A program made the translations under genes and the position numbers. From Bacillus sp. FJAT-29814 (GTDB lineage: Bacteria > Bacillota > Bacilli > Bacillales > Cytobacillaceae): a stretch of 64,000 bases of DNA. The first letter of the stretch is position 1, and each line of letters begins with the position of its first letter. The notes under the pieces were generated by a model, which did not search any database, had not been told where the DNA came from, and was given only the letters and a program-made list of their open reading frames with translations. Below, piece by piece: positions 34,938 through 43,238 of this stretch. Location of the stretch: contig NZ_LMTJ01000001.1 of the NCBI RefSeq assembly GCF_001510715.1, forward strand, positions 604,471 to 668,470. Direction: 5' to 3'.

Positions 34938-36307
34938 ATATTCAACAGCTTTATGCGGAAGCGCAGCAACTATCGACCACAAAAATGAGAGATGATATCG
35001 TCCAGCAGCTTTATGAACGAAGTAACAAGCTATGCCAGGAGGGCGTCTCCTACACAAAAACAAAACGGGATACCAGGACGGAAAAACTTGATGCCATTTT
35101 TACATCGCCGATATTTGGCTTTCCCATCATGCTGGCGATGCTGGGAATTGTTTTTTATATCACGATTGCTGGGGCCAATATTCCCTCTTCGATGCTGGCG
35201 GATTTTTTCGGTTCGTTGGAAAAATATATAACCAGCTTATTTACTTTGGTTCATGCACCGGAATGGCTCCATGGCATGCTTGTACTAGGTTTGTATCGGG
35301 GTACAACCTGGGTGATCAGCGTCATGCTGCCGCCGATGGCCATCTTTTTTCCGACATTTGCGCTGTTGGAGAATTATGGCTATCTGCCGCGGGTCGCTTT
35401 CAATATGGACCGCTTGTTTAAAAAGGTTGGGGCACACGGGAAGCAGTCGCTGACGATGGCAATGGGGTTTGGCTGCAATGCCGCCGCGGTCATTTCCACA
35501 CGAATTATCGAATCGCCCCGGGAACGAATGCTGGCGATTTTGACCAATAACTTCGTTCCTTGCAACGGCCGCTGGGGAACATTGATTGTATTTGCAACAT
35601 TATTTATGGGTGCAGGTTTTACAGGTGCCTTCAAGTCGCTCGTGACAACCGGGGTCCTGGTGGGAATAGTCCTGTTTGGCATCATTGTTACCTTCTTTGT
35701 TTCTTGGGTGCTTTCAAAGACGGCATTAAGAGGAGTGCCGAGCCATTATACGCTGGAGCTCCCGCCATACCGCAGGCCCAAAATATTTGATACTGTCGTT
35801 CGGTCTTCATTAACAAAATCTTGGTCCGTCTTGGTTAGGGCTGTAAAAGTAGCGGCACCAGCAGCGATTTTGACCTGGGTGTTCGCCAATATCAACATCG
35901 GCGACACAAGTATTTTAATGCATGCGGTGCAGTTTTTGGACCCGTTTGGGAAACTGTTAGGATTAGACGGATATATTATGATCGCGTTTATTTTGGGGCT
36001 GCCTGCGAATGAGATCGTACTGCCGATTTTGTTAATGGGCTATTTATCCACTGGTTCGCTGACAGAGGTTGACAGTCTGATTGATTTGAAAAAAATCTTT
36101 CTAGACCACGGCTGGACCTGGCTTACTGCCTTAAATATGATGCTGTTTTCGCTTCTCCATTATCCATGCGGCACAACCATGCTCAATATTTACAAAGAAA
36201 CAAAGAGTAAAAAGTGGACATTTCTATCGTTCTTGATTCCAACGGTTATCGCGATTCTCGTCCCGTTCATCATTACCCAAACAGTAAGAATGTTAGGGTT
36301 AATTTGA
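34934..36307 (+). CDS. feoB: FeoB membrane permease domain protein (C-terminal half of a split FeoB)
   Basis: A 457-residue protein whose first 50 residues are soluble and helical, followed by about 8-9 membrane segments. The two Gate motifs of FeoB are visible (GFGCNAAAVISTRIIESPRERMLA with its conserved Cys, and NNFVPCNGRWGTLIVFA), as is the C-terminal LNMMLFSLLHYPCGTTM segment. It forms the Fe(II) channel. Its start shares ATGA with the GTPase gene, so equal coupled translation is likely. Confidence 0.9.
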   Translation: MNIQQLYAEAQQLSTTKMRDDIVQQLYERSNKLCQEGVSYTKTKRDTRTEKLDAIFTSPIFGFPIMLAMLGIVFYITIAGANIPSSMLADFFGSLEKYITSLFTLVHAPEWLHGMLVLGLYRGTTWVISVMLPPMAIFFPTFALLENYGYLPRVAFNMDRLFKKVGAHGKQSLTMAMGFGCNAAAVISTRIIESPRERMLAILTNNFVPCNGRWGTLIVFATLFMGAGFTGAFKSLVTTGVLVGIVLFGIIVTFFVSWVLSKTALRGVPSHYTLELPPYRRPKIFDTVVRSSLTKSWSVLVRAVKVAAPAAILTWVFANINIGDTSILMHAVQFLDPFGKLLGLDGYIMIAFILGLPANEIVLPILLMGYLSTGSLTEVDSLIDLKKIFLDHGWTWLTALNMMLFSLLHYPCGTTMLNIYKETKSKKWTFLSFLIPTVIAILVPFIITQTVRMLGLI

Positions 36308-36372
36308 TTAAATGGCCCCTTTTATGAAATACTGTATAGGAATGAATTTTTTTAATCGGGAGGAGACCGAAG

Positions 36373-36648
36373 ATGAGCAAAATTGAAGCAGGCGAAATAT
36401 ATACGCTAAATGACGAAAACGGTGAAGAGCAAGAAGTAGAGGTACTCGGTGTCTTAAAGGTCGAAGGAGCGGAATACGCTGTAGTCGCATTTGTTGAGGA
36501 CATTCAGGAAGAAAATGAGGAAGACATCGATATCTTTTTCTTAAAAGCAGAGGAGGATGGCAGTCTTTCAGAGATCGAAAATGATGACGAATTCGATAAG
36601 GTCACCAAAGCTTTTGATGAAATGATGGATGCGGAAGGTGAAGAATAA
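36373..36648 (+). CDS. DUF1292-family small acidic protein
   Basis: A 91-residue, strongly acidic protein (YTLNDENGEEQEVEVLGVLKVEGAEYAVV core) of the DUF1292/YrzB type common in Bacilli. GGGAGGAG precedes the ATG. Its function is unknown. It follows the feo operon by 65 bp without a clear terminator between them. Confidence 0.85.
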   Translation: MSKIEAGEIYTLNDENGEEQEVEVLGVLKVEGAEYAVVAFVEDIQEENEEDIDIFFLKAEEDGSLSEIENDDEFDKVTKAFDEMMDAEGEE

Positions 36649-36649
36649 C

Positions 36650-36684
36650 AACGGAGGGGCAAATAATTGCCTCTCTTTTTTTCG
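36650..36684 (+). terminator. terminator of the DUF1292 gene
   Basis: GAGGGGCAA and TTGCCTCTC flank a short loop, followed by a long T run. Confidence 0.8.
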
Positions 36685-36757
36685 CTGGTAAAATTATGTA
36701 TGAATAATTTGATTAATGGTATACTGTTAGGGAGTAAAACAATGGAGGAAAGACGAA

Positions 36758-37009
36758 ATGCCGATTGAAGAAGGTACCAAGTTTCAAATTTCTCAGGGTA
36801 TTCAAGGAAACTTTAACTCTGCTGAATCGTTGACGGTCATTTCCAATAATGGCGTAACCGTTCAGTTTACGCTTGGGGAAGACAAGGGATACGGTTCAAT
36901 GCCCGTGGAACACCTCAATTACCTGCTTAAGAGATCAAACTTGACGAAAGTTCCAAATAAACGAGCATTAATTAATACAGCAGAAAATAATGAAGAACAT
37001 ATAAGTTAG
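36758..37009 (+). CDS. small hypothetical protein
   Basis: An 83-residue soluble protein with no membrane segment (PIEEGTKFQISQGI at the N terminus, a likely beta-rich middle, a polar tail). AATGGAGGAAA precedes the ATG. The family is not recognised. It has its own terminator shared with the convergent regulator gene. Confidence 0.65.
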   Translation: MPIEEGTKFQISQGIQGNFNSAESLTVISNNGVTVQFTLGEDKGYGSMPVEHLNYLLKRSNLTKVPNKRALINTAENNEEHIS

Positions 37010-37012
37010 CTT

Positions 37013-37046
37013 AAGAGAGGGTGTAAATACTGGCCCTCTCTTTTTT
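37013..37046. terminator. bidirectional terminator
   Basis: AAGAGAGGG and CCCTCTCTT form a stem with T runs in both directions between convergent genes. Confidence 0.85.
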
Positions 37047-37047
37047 G

Positions 37048-37587
37048 TTAAAATAAATCACTAAGTTCGCTGTCGGAATAAACAGCAATTAAAACGACCG
37101 CTTTTGTATCACCAATATTTTTCACTGTATGCGGAACACAGGCATTCCAACTGAACGAATCTCCCTCCTCCAAAGTAAAGGAGTCCTCGCCTTGTTGGGC
37201 CCATACTTTCCCTTCCAAGACCAAATGACTTTCTATTCCTTCATGCGAATGGGCTTCGCCAATACAAGCGCCTGGGGGAAACTCGACGCTCATCATCCTT
37301 AGTCCGCCCTTCGATGAGATATGTTCCACTTTTAGGCTGTTAAAGGTCGAATAGGTCCGTTCGCTTTTTTTCACAACCTTCATATGCTCTTTTTTCTCTA
37401 GCAGCAAATACGGCAATGGCACGTCTAAAAAGTTGGCAATGGTTTGCAATGTACTAATCGATGGTGAGGTGTTGTTGTTCTCGACATTGCTGACAAATCC
37501 TTTCGATAGTCCAGTGCCTTCACACATTTGGGCGATCGTTATTTTTTTTCGGTTTCGTATGGCGCGAATTTTTGATCCGATATCCAT
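37048..37587 (-). CDS. XRE-family regulator with a C-terminal cupin domain
   Basis: A 179-residue regulator. Residues about 8-60 form a helix-turn-helix (ITIAQMCEGTGLSKGFVSNVEN). Residues about 100-175 form a cupin barrel with metal-ligand-type residues (HSHEGIESHLVLEGK, then WNACVPHTVKN). Such proteins sense small ligands. GAGGTGG precedes the ATG. It is divergent from the esterase/DoxX/dioxygenase operon, whose promoter region contains inverted repeats that could be its targets. Confidence 0.9.
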   Translation of the reverse strand: MDIGSKIRAIRNRKKITIAQMCEGTGLSKGFVSNVENNNTSPSISTLQTIANFLDVPLPYLLLEKKEHMKVVKKSERTYSTFNSLKVEHISSKGGLRMMSVEFPPGACIGEAHSHEGIESHLVLEGKVWAQQGEDSFTLEEGDSFSWNACVPHTVKNIGDTKAVVLIAVYSDSELSDLF

Positions 37588-37648
37588 GGTAATCCACCTC
37601 TTTAGGTTTCATTATACAAAACATAATTCTATATTAGCAAAAAAACAA

Positions 37649-37696
37649 TTGACAAGCTAGTGAACTTCTTGTTATGTTATAGACAACAAAAGTTCA
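37649..37696 (+). promoter_or_regulatory. promoter with inverted repeat upstream of the esterase operon
   Basis: TTGACA (37649-37654) and TATGTT (37673-37678) are 18 bp apart. The arms TGAACTT (37661-37667) and AAGTTCA (37690-37696) flank the -10 box, so a bound regulator could block the promoter. Confidence 0.5.
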
Positions 37697-37749
37697 TATT
37701 TGAAAACAAAGATGGTTTTATTTTTTGTCATTAAGTTTTCTAATATGAA
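37693..37749. promoter_or_regulatory. long-spaced inverted repeat before the esterase operon
   Basis: TTCATATTTGAAAAC (37693-37707) and GTTTTCTAATATGAA (37735-37749) are inverted copies with 14 of 15 matching positions and a 27-bp spacer. They could be paired operators or an mRNA stem. Confidence 0.5.
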
Positions 37750-37866
37750 TCTTTTTTATTTATAAAAAATAAAAAGGTGGTGTTTTTGTAAAAGTAAGTA
37801 GTATTTTGAAAATGAGCCAATCTATTAATGTGAAATAGATGAAATGTTCCACAAGGAGTGATGGGA

Positions 37867-38511
37867 ATGAATGCGCCAATGATATATGAGCTCCGCAAAC
37901 CCGATCAGATTGAACCGAATAAGACCTATCCGGCACTATTCTTACTGCATGGTATGGGAAGTAACGAACAAGATTTGCTGTCATTAACAGCCGGCTTGGA
38001 AAAGCAATTTTTTATTTTTAGTATTCGCGGACCTATTCCACAGCCGCCAGGTTTTGCTTTTTTCACGATTGAGGGGTTTGGTAAACCCCATCGTGAGGTA
38101 TTTGACGATACTGTCGGCAAGCTAGCCAGTTTTATTGATTTTGCCTGCGAACAATATCCAATTAATTTGAAGCGGCTTTACCTGCTTGGGTTCAGCCAAG
38201 GGGCGATTCTATCGATGACCTTGGGATTGGTACTAGGGAATCGGATTCGAGGTATTATTGCTCTAAGCGGCTACATTCCTGGTTTTGTAAAAGAAGAATA
38301 TGATTTGCAGCCTGTTGATAAGCTTTCTATTTTTATATCTCACGGTGAAATGGACCCGGTCCTTCCTTTTCAGTGGGGTGTTGAAAGTGATCAATACTAT
38401 AAAAGCATCGGAGCGAAGGTATCCTTTCATCCGTATCAGGCTGGCCATACCGTTTCATTAAGTAACTATCAGGATTTTACTAACTGGTTATTGGATGATT
38501 TAACAAAATAA
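37867..38511 (+). CDS. alpha/beta-hydrolase (phospholipase/carboxylesterase family)
   Basis: A 214-residue esterase. Visible features are the oxyanion region LFLLHGMGSNEQDLLSL, the nucleophile Ser110 in GFSQGA, an Asp in HGEMDPVLP and the His in AGHTVS. The ATG at 37867 has AAGGAG 8 bp upstream; GTG 37858 and ATG 37861 are too close to it. It heads an operon with DoxX and LigB-type genes. The set resembles the MhqD/MhqP/MhqO genes of quinone resistance in Bacillus subtilis, so a role with quinone or catechol adducts is inferred. Confidence 0.88.
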   Translation: MNAPMIYELRKPDQIEPNKTYPALFLLHGMGSNEQDLLSLTAGLEKQFFIFSIRGPIPQPPGFAFFTIEGFGKPHREVFDDTVGKLASFIDFACEQYPINLKRLYLLGFSQGAILSMTLGLVLGNRIRGIIALSGYIPGFVKEEYDLQPVDKLSIFISHGEMDPVLPFQWGVESDQYYKSIGAKVSFHPYQAGHTVSLSNYQDFTNWLLDDLTK

Positions 38512-38540
38512 ATAAAAATATTAGGGAGAGAAGAAAAATC

Positions 38541-38969
38541 ATGAAAAAAATCGAAGCAAGTACATTAATTTTACGTTTAGTTTTAGGAGTAACATTCTTT
38601 GTTCACGGATTAGTGAAATTCCAAGGCGGAATTGAAAATATCGTTGGCTGGTTTGACAGCATCGGACTGCCAGGATTCTTGGCTTATGCTGTTGCTTTGT
38701 TAGAACTAGTTGGAGGAATCGCATTAATTGTCGGATTTGGGAGCAGAGTTGTATCCGCGTTATTTGTTCTATTAATGCTCGGAGCAACTTTTAGTGCGAA
38801 ACTAGCCGGCGGCTTTTTAGGCAATGGCCAAGGTGCCGGTTATGAATTGGATTTGGCGTTGGCTGCAATGGCGTTGGTTATTGCGATCACTGGCAGCAAG
38901 ATGTTTGCACTTGATTCATTATTTTTCAAAAAAGATAAAAATGAATCTCATGTAAAAAAAGCAGCTTAA
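38541..38969 (+). CDS. DoxX-family membrane protein
   Basis: A 142-residue protein with four membrane segments and DoxX hallmarks (RLVLGVTFFVHGLVKFQGG, LPGFLAYAVALLELVGGIALIVG). Family members such as MhqP occur in thiol- and quinone-stress loci. A GGGAGAGAAG ribosome-binding site precedes the ATG. It lies between the esterase and the dioxygenase, 30 and 21 bp from its neighbours. Confidence 0.92.
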   Translation: MKKIEASTLILRLVLGVTFFVHGLVKFQGGIENIVGWFDSIGLPGFLAYAVALLELVGGIALIVGFGSRVVSALFVLLMLGATFSAKLAGGFLGNGQGAGYELDLALAAMALVIAITGSKMFALDSLFFKKDKNESHVKKAA

Positions 38970-38989
38970 ATCGAAAAGGAGGACGTAAC

Positions 38990-39769
38990 ATGCTTCCATC
39001 ATTATTTATCGCTCATGGTTCGCCATTACTGGCGATTGAAAACAATGAATACACTCAATTCTTAAATGAAGTGGGACAGAATTTGCCACGGCCAAAAGCG
39101 ATCGTCGTGTTCTCTGCTCACTGGGAATCACGCCAGCAAAAGGTCAGTGAAGTGGATGAGTACAGCACCATTTATGATTTTGGCGGCTTCCCGCAGGAAT
39201 TGTACACGATTCAATACCCAGCAAAAGGCGATCATGGGGTTTCTCAAGAAATAAAGGACTTATTCGAGGCTAATGAAGTTCAGTACCAGGTTGAAACAGG
39301 CCGTGGCTTGGATCACGGTGCCTGGGTTGTTCTCCGGATGTTATACCCGAATGCCGATGTTCCGGTAATTGCGATGTCGGTCAATCCAAATCTAACACCC
39401 GAGGAACAGTATAAAATCGGTAAATCATTGTCGGCGTTAAGAGCTAACGATATTTTGATAATCGGAAGCGGAGGCACTTCGCACAACCTAAGAGCGTTAA
39501 ACTGGGCTGACAACGGCGAAGTATTCCCATGGGCGCTTGAATTTGAGGATTGGCTTGCCCACCATTTACAAACTTGGGATTTGGATTCACTCTTCAAATA
39601 CGACACCCTTGCTCCAAATGCAGCATACGCTGTCCCACCATACGGGAACGAGCATTTTATCCCGCTTTTTTACGCGATGGGGGCAGCGGATGATGTAAAG
39701 AAAGCTACATTGCTGCACCGCAGTTTCCGGTATGGAAGCCTAACACATAGTGTTTGGCAGTTTGGATAA
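38990..39769 (+). CDS. class III extradiol ring-cleavage dioxygenase (LigB/DODA-type)
   Basis: A 259-residue non-haem iron enzyme. The family motifs LFIAHGSPLLAIENNEY, VVFSAHWESR, GRGLDHGAWVVLRMLYP and GSGGTSHNLR hold the expected His ligands. Members cleave catecholic rings such as DOPA. AAAGGAGGA precedes the ATG. With the esterase and DoxX genes it suggests disposal of catechols or hydroquinones. Bacillus subtilis uses unrelated glyoxalase-fold dioxygenases for this, so the enzyme class here differs. Confidence 0.92.
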   Translation: MLPSLFIAHGSPLLAIENNEYTQFLNEVGQNLPRPKAIVVFSAHWESRQQKVSEVDEYSTIYDFGGFPQELYTIQYPAKGDHGVSQEIKDLFEANEVQYQVETGRGLDHGAWVVLRMLYPNADVPVIAMSVNPNLTPEEQYKIGKSLSALRANDILIIGSGGTSHNLRALNWADNGEVFPWALEFEDWLAHHLQTWDLDSLFKYDTLAPNAAYAVPPYGNEHFIPLFYAMGAADDVKKATLLHRSFRYGSLTHSVWQFG

Positions 39770-39776
39770 GAAGAAA

Positions 39777-39809
39777 AAGCCTTGCAGTTATTCAGCTGCA
39801 AGGCTTGTT
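39777..39809. terminator. terminator between convergent genes
   Basis: AAGCCTTGCAG and CTGCAAGGCTT form a perfect 11-bp stem followed by GTTT. Confidence 0.85.
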
Positions 39810-39830
39810 TAATATTGTTATCAATATTTC

Positions 39831-40199
39831 CTATGAATCCTTAGGTGAAGAACCCATATATTTTCCATCAATAAATACTGCCATCATAGCTGTTCCATCC
39901 TGGCTTAAATATGGAATTCCTACAATAGTAAATCCATAATAATTATTGACCATCACCTCGGTGCCTTTTACACCTCTCCAGGTATCACCGTCTTTAATGA
40001 CAGCAAGTTTCATATCTTTAAATTCCTGACTACTGATTACATTTGCAATAATTTTGTTCTTTTCAGCTCCAAAAATTGGTGTTACATTGTGACATTCACA
40101 GTCCGGATCTTCGGCTGCTTGTACTGGATTCCCGGATGCAGCAAACAATGAAAACGCCATTGCCCCACCGAATAGTAGAGCCATAATTTTTTTCTTCAT
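39831..40199 (-). CDS. small secreted protein with a CxC motif
   Basis: A 122-residue protein with a clear signal peptide (MKKKIMALLFGGAMAFSLF, cleavage near VQAAE). The mature part starts with DPDCECHNVTPIFGAEKN and is otherwise polar and cysteine-free. GAGGAGGAG precedes the ATG at 40199. The segment EKNKIIANVISSQEFKDMK recalls N-terminal halves of some secreted bacteriocin-like precursors, but this is from memory and not a firm assignment. No immunity or export genes are adjacent. Confidence 0.7.
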   Translation of the reverse strand: MKKKIMALLFGGAMAFSLFAASGNPVQAAEDPDCECHNVTPIFGAEKNKIIANVISSQEFKDMKLAVIKDGDTWRGVKGTEVMVNNYYGFTIVGIPYLSQDGTAMMAVFIDGKYMGSSPKDS

Positions 40200-40393
40200 A
40201 CTTTTCTCCTCCTCTTTTAGACTCATCTACTATATTACATTCTTTTTCGACAGATTCCTGCAGAAACATTGGAAAATTATTCGACAATTGCCAGTATTTA
40301 TGACAGAATCGTGACAAGAAACCAAATTGTTGTCATTTCTGGAAAAATACGTTCTAATAAAATTAAGCATCTTGAGTGTGAAGAGGGGAAATA

Positions 40394-41497
40394 TTGGTGG
40401 GATTTTTTTTCGCAGTAGTATTGTTAGTCTATAATTTAGTGTTGTTCTATATCGGCTGGAACGGCTGGAATTGGATTCAGACCATCATCGGTGAGCGGAA
40501 AAGAATAAAATATACATATTGGTTAGTTCTGATTCTATTTGCTTACTCTTTTGTGTTCGCCCGCTTCTTGGACGACTTTCCAGTGTTAACGTGGCTAGGC
40601 GGCATTTGGCTTGGATTATTTTTCTATCTAGTTTTGCTCCTTCCATTTGTTAATCTATTCGTTTTTCTGACCAGGTTTACACGTGTTCCAAAAGAGAGTG
40701 CGAAAAAATGGGCAGGTTTTTCTACAATTATTATCATTATTGGGTTATTTGTATTAGGGATTTATAATGCCTTTACACCGGTTGTCAACACCTATCAAAT
40801 CACCATACCCAAACAGGTCGAAGGGGCTAAATCTATCAATATTGTTATGGCGTCGGATATGCATTTTAGTGAAATGTCTGGGGCCAGTCATGCCAGGAAT
40901 CTCGTTCGAGAAATAAATGCCTTGAAACCTGACCTGGTTTTGTTCCCTGGGGATATTATTGATGATGACATCGGCCCGTTCTTGCGGAAAGGGATTCCGG
41001 ACATTATAAAGGAAATCGAAGCTCCGGTTTATGCTTCTTTTGGAAATCATGATCGCGAGGCCCCAGATGTGGACCTTGTGAACATTTTTAATAACAGCGG
41101 GATGAAACTTCTTGCAGATGAGGTTACCGTATTGGATAACGGGATTACACTGGTAGGCAGGAAAGACCGTGGGTACCAAGATGTCGTACGCTTAAAGCTT
41201 GCGGATTTAATGAAGCAAGTCGACAAAACAAAACCGGTCATTCTGCTCGACCATCAGCCATACGATTTGGACATTGCCGAAAAGAATGGCGTAGACCTGA
41301 TGGTATCTGGCCATACTCATCGCGGACAAATGGCACCTGGCAATCTGGTAACAGACATGCTTTTTGAAAATGATTTTGGCTATCTTAAAAAAGGCCAAAT
41401 GCATTCAATAGTATCATCCGGGTATGGATTCTGGGGCACACCGCTAAGAATCGGAACACAGGCGGAAATTGTGCAAATAAAAATAACGTTTAAATAA
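40394..41497 (+). CDS. membrane-anchored calcineurin-like phosphoesterase
   Basis: A 367-residue protein. Residues 1-135 hold four membrane segments. Residues about 145-365 are a metallophosphatase with the motifs MASDMHFSE, FPGDIIDDD, FGNHDRE, LLDHQP and SGHTHRGQM, all metal ligands present. It resembles the YkuE/YkoQ group. The substrate may be a lipid or cell-envelope phosphate, since the catalytic domain follows membrane segments. AGAGGGGAA lies 5-8 bp before either TTG 40394 or GTG 40397. Confidence 0.88.
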   Translation: MVGFFFAVVLLVYNLVLFYIGWNGWNWIQTIIGERKRIKYTYWLVLILFAYSFVFARFLDDFPVLTWLGGIWLGLFFYLVLLLPFVNLFVFLTRFTRVPKESAKKWAGFSTIIIIIGLFVLGIYNAFTPVVNTYQITIPKQVEGAKSINIVMASDMHFSEMSGASHARNLVREINALKPDLVLFPGDIIDDDIGPFLRKGIPDIIKEIEAPVYASFGNHDREAPDVDLVNIFNNSGMKLLADEVTVLDNGITLVGRKDRGYQDVVRLKLADLMKQVDKTKPVILLDHQPYDLDIAEKNGVDLMVSGHTHRGQMAPGNLVTDMLFENDFGYLKKGQMHSIVSSGYGFWGTPLRIGTQAEIVQIKITFK

Positions 41498-41500
41498 TAA

Positions 41501-41539
41501 GAACCAATTTGGAGTCAGGAACTCCGAATTGGTTCTTTT
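41501..41539 (+). terminator. terminator of the phosphoesterase gene
   Basis: GAACCAATTTGGAGT pairs with ACTCCGAATTGGTTC, followed by TTTTA. Confidence 0.85.
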
Positions 41540-41581
41540 ATCTAATCTAAACTATAAAAGTACCCAGTCTATTTCATAGTT

Positions 41582-41600
41582 TATAATGTAAGCGCATACA
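41582..41600 (+). promoter_or_regulatory. -10 box with a perfect cre site before the acyl-CoA ligase gene
   Basis: ATGTAAGCGCATACA at 41586-41600 matches WTGNAANCGNWNNCW at every position. It overlaps a TATAAT at 41582-41587. CcpA binding would block transcription of the lipid gene cluster when glucose is present. Confidence 0.7.
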
Positions 41601-41655
41601 ATTTGTCTATATGCCTATTGCAAAATTAGTTTGATAGTTGAAAGGGGTAGATGGA

Positions 41656-43146
41656 GTGAATATTAGTGAAATTTTACTAGAAACGGCTCGGGAGTTACCC
41701 GAGCATCCAGCCATGATTTTTCGAAATGAGAGCATTACTTACTACGAATTTGCAGAGAGAGTAAGGGAAAAGGCCGTGGGGCTCAGAAAACATGGGATTA
41801 CAAACCGTTCCCATGTCGCCCTGATGATGGCCAATAAGCCCGATTATGCGATTGTCTATTTTTCGCTGCTAGCCATCGGCGCTACGGTCGTTCCGATAAA
41901 CCCCACCTTTAAAGAACAGGAAATTACCTATATTCTTAATGATTCGGATGCCATGGCCATTATTGTTGATGAGTTTGGGGTGGAAGAGGTAAAGAAAGCC
42001 CGGAATAACTTGTCTTCTGTAAAACACTTCATCTCCCTGCCGCCAACGGATCAATTTACTCCGTGGGCTGAGGTCTATGGCAATCCGAGCCATTTCGCCC
42101 TTGAACCAAAAGATCCAATCGACAATGCCCAAATCATCTACACTTCCGGAACGACAGGCAAACCAAAAGGCGCTTTGATTACCCATGGAAACCTGGAGTG
42201 GATGAGTAAAACCAGTGCGTACATTCTAGAATTAACAAAGGAGGACCGGGTTCTTGTCGTCCTTCCGCTATTCCATGCCTATGCCAAGCTCCAGGGCTTG
42301 CTTCAGTGCGTGTTAAAAGGCTGCACAATTTACCTGGAGGAACGCTTTATCCCTGACCACATACTCCAAAAACTCTCTGACAACAAGATTACCATCTTCC
42401 TAGGTGTACCGACCATGTACACCATGTTTGTTCACTCTCCAAAAATACAAGACTTGGATTTTACCAGTCTGAGAATCGCCGGTTCTGGCGGCGCCAGCCT
42501 TCCGTTAGAGATTATCGATAAAGTGAAAGCCGAAATGGGTGTGGAAATCGGTGAAGGCTACGGGCAAACCGAAAGTACCGTGATGATCAGCTGCAATCCA
42601 AGCAATATTCCGAAAAAATACGGATCGGTCGGCGTGCCGCTTCCTGGCCTTGAATTAAAAATAGTGGACCCGAATGGGCGGGAAGTCCCTGTCGGCGAGG
42701 TTGGCGAGATCATCTTCAAGGGTGCCAATGCCATGAAGGGCTATTATAAAAAGGAAATAGAGACAAAGGAAACGATCAAAGACGGCTGGCTCTATACCGG
42801 TGACCTTGGGAAGCGGGATGAAGAGGGATATTTGTACATTGTTGACCGCAAGAAGGATATGATTATTCGCGGTGGCTACAACGTGTATCCACGAGAAGTC
42901 GAAGAAGTTCTTTACACTAATCCTGATGTTGTCGAATGTGCGGTCGTGGGAGAGGCAGACCCGGTGTTCGGAGAAGAGGTTGCTGCCTACGTAGTGACCA
43001 AATCACCCAAGACACCTGAAGATATCACCAGCTACTGTAAACAGCAGTTGGCCCATTATAAAGTGCCGAGAAAAGTCTACTTTTTAAAAGAATTGCCAAA
43101 AACGACGACCGGGAAAATTCTTAAAACACCTCTTAGAAAAAAATAG
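41656..43146 (+). CDS. AMP-binding acyl-CoA ligase (long-chain fatty acid:CoA ligase type)
   Basis: A 496-residue adenylate-forming enzyme that activates a carboxylic acid with ATP and CoA. Motifs: IIYTSGTTGKPKGALITHGN (P-loop-like), GEGYGQTES, DGWLYTGDLGKRDEEGYLYIVDRKKD and the C-terminal catalytic Lys in TTGKILK. The GTG at 41656 has AAGGGG 10 bp upstream. It resembles the LcfB/YhfL group. It opens a same-strand lipid cluster and carries a perfect cre site in its promoter. The chain length of its substrate cannot be judged from the sequence. Confidence 0.9.
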   Translation: MNISEILLETARELPEHPAMIFRNESITYYEFAERVREKAVGLRKHGITNRSHVALMMANKPDYAIVYFSLLAIGATVVPINPTFKEQEITYILNDSDAMAIIVDEFGVEEVKKARNNLSSVKHFISLPPTDQFTPWAEVYGNPSHFALEPKDPIDNAQIIYTSGTTGKPKGALITHGNLEWMSKTSAYILELTKEDRVLVVLPLFHAYAKLQGLLQCVLKGCTIYLEERFIPDHILQKLSDNKITIFLGVPTMYTMFVHSPKIQDLDFTSLRIAGSGGASLPLEIIDKVKAEMGVEIGEGYGQTESTVMISCNPSNIPKKYGSVGVPLPGLELKIVDPNGREVPVGEVGEIIFKGANAMKGYYKKEIETKETIKDGWLYTGDLGKRDEEGYLYIVDRKKDMIIRGGYNVYPREVEEVLYTNPDVVECAVVGEADPVFGEEVAAYVVTKSPKTPEDITSYCKQQLAHYKVPRKVYFLKELPKTTTGKILKTPLRKK

Positions 43147-43238
43147 GACATGAACCTTAAGAATTTCCTCATAGTCAAAATGGACAACGAATAGGAATAG
43201 GAAGGAAGCATTCACAGAACAAATAAGGGGGAAAATAA

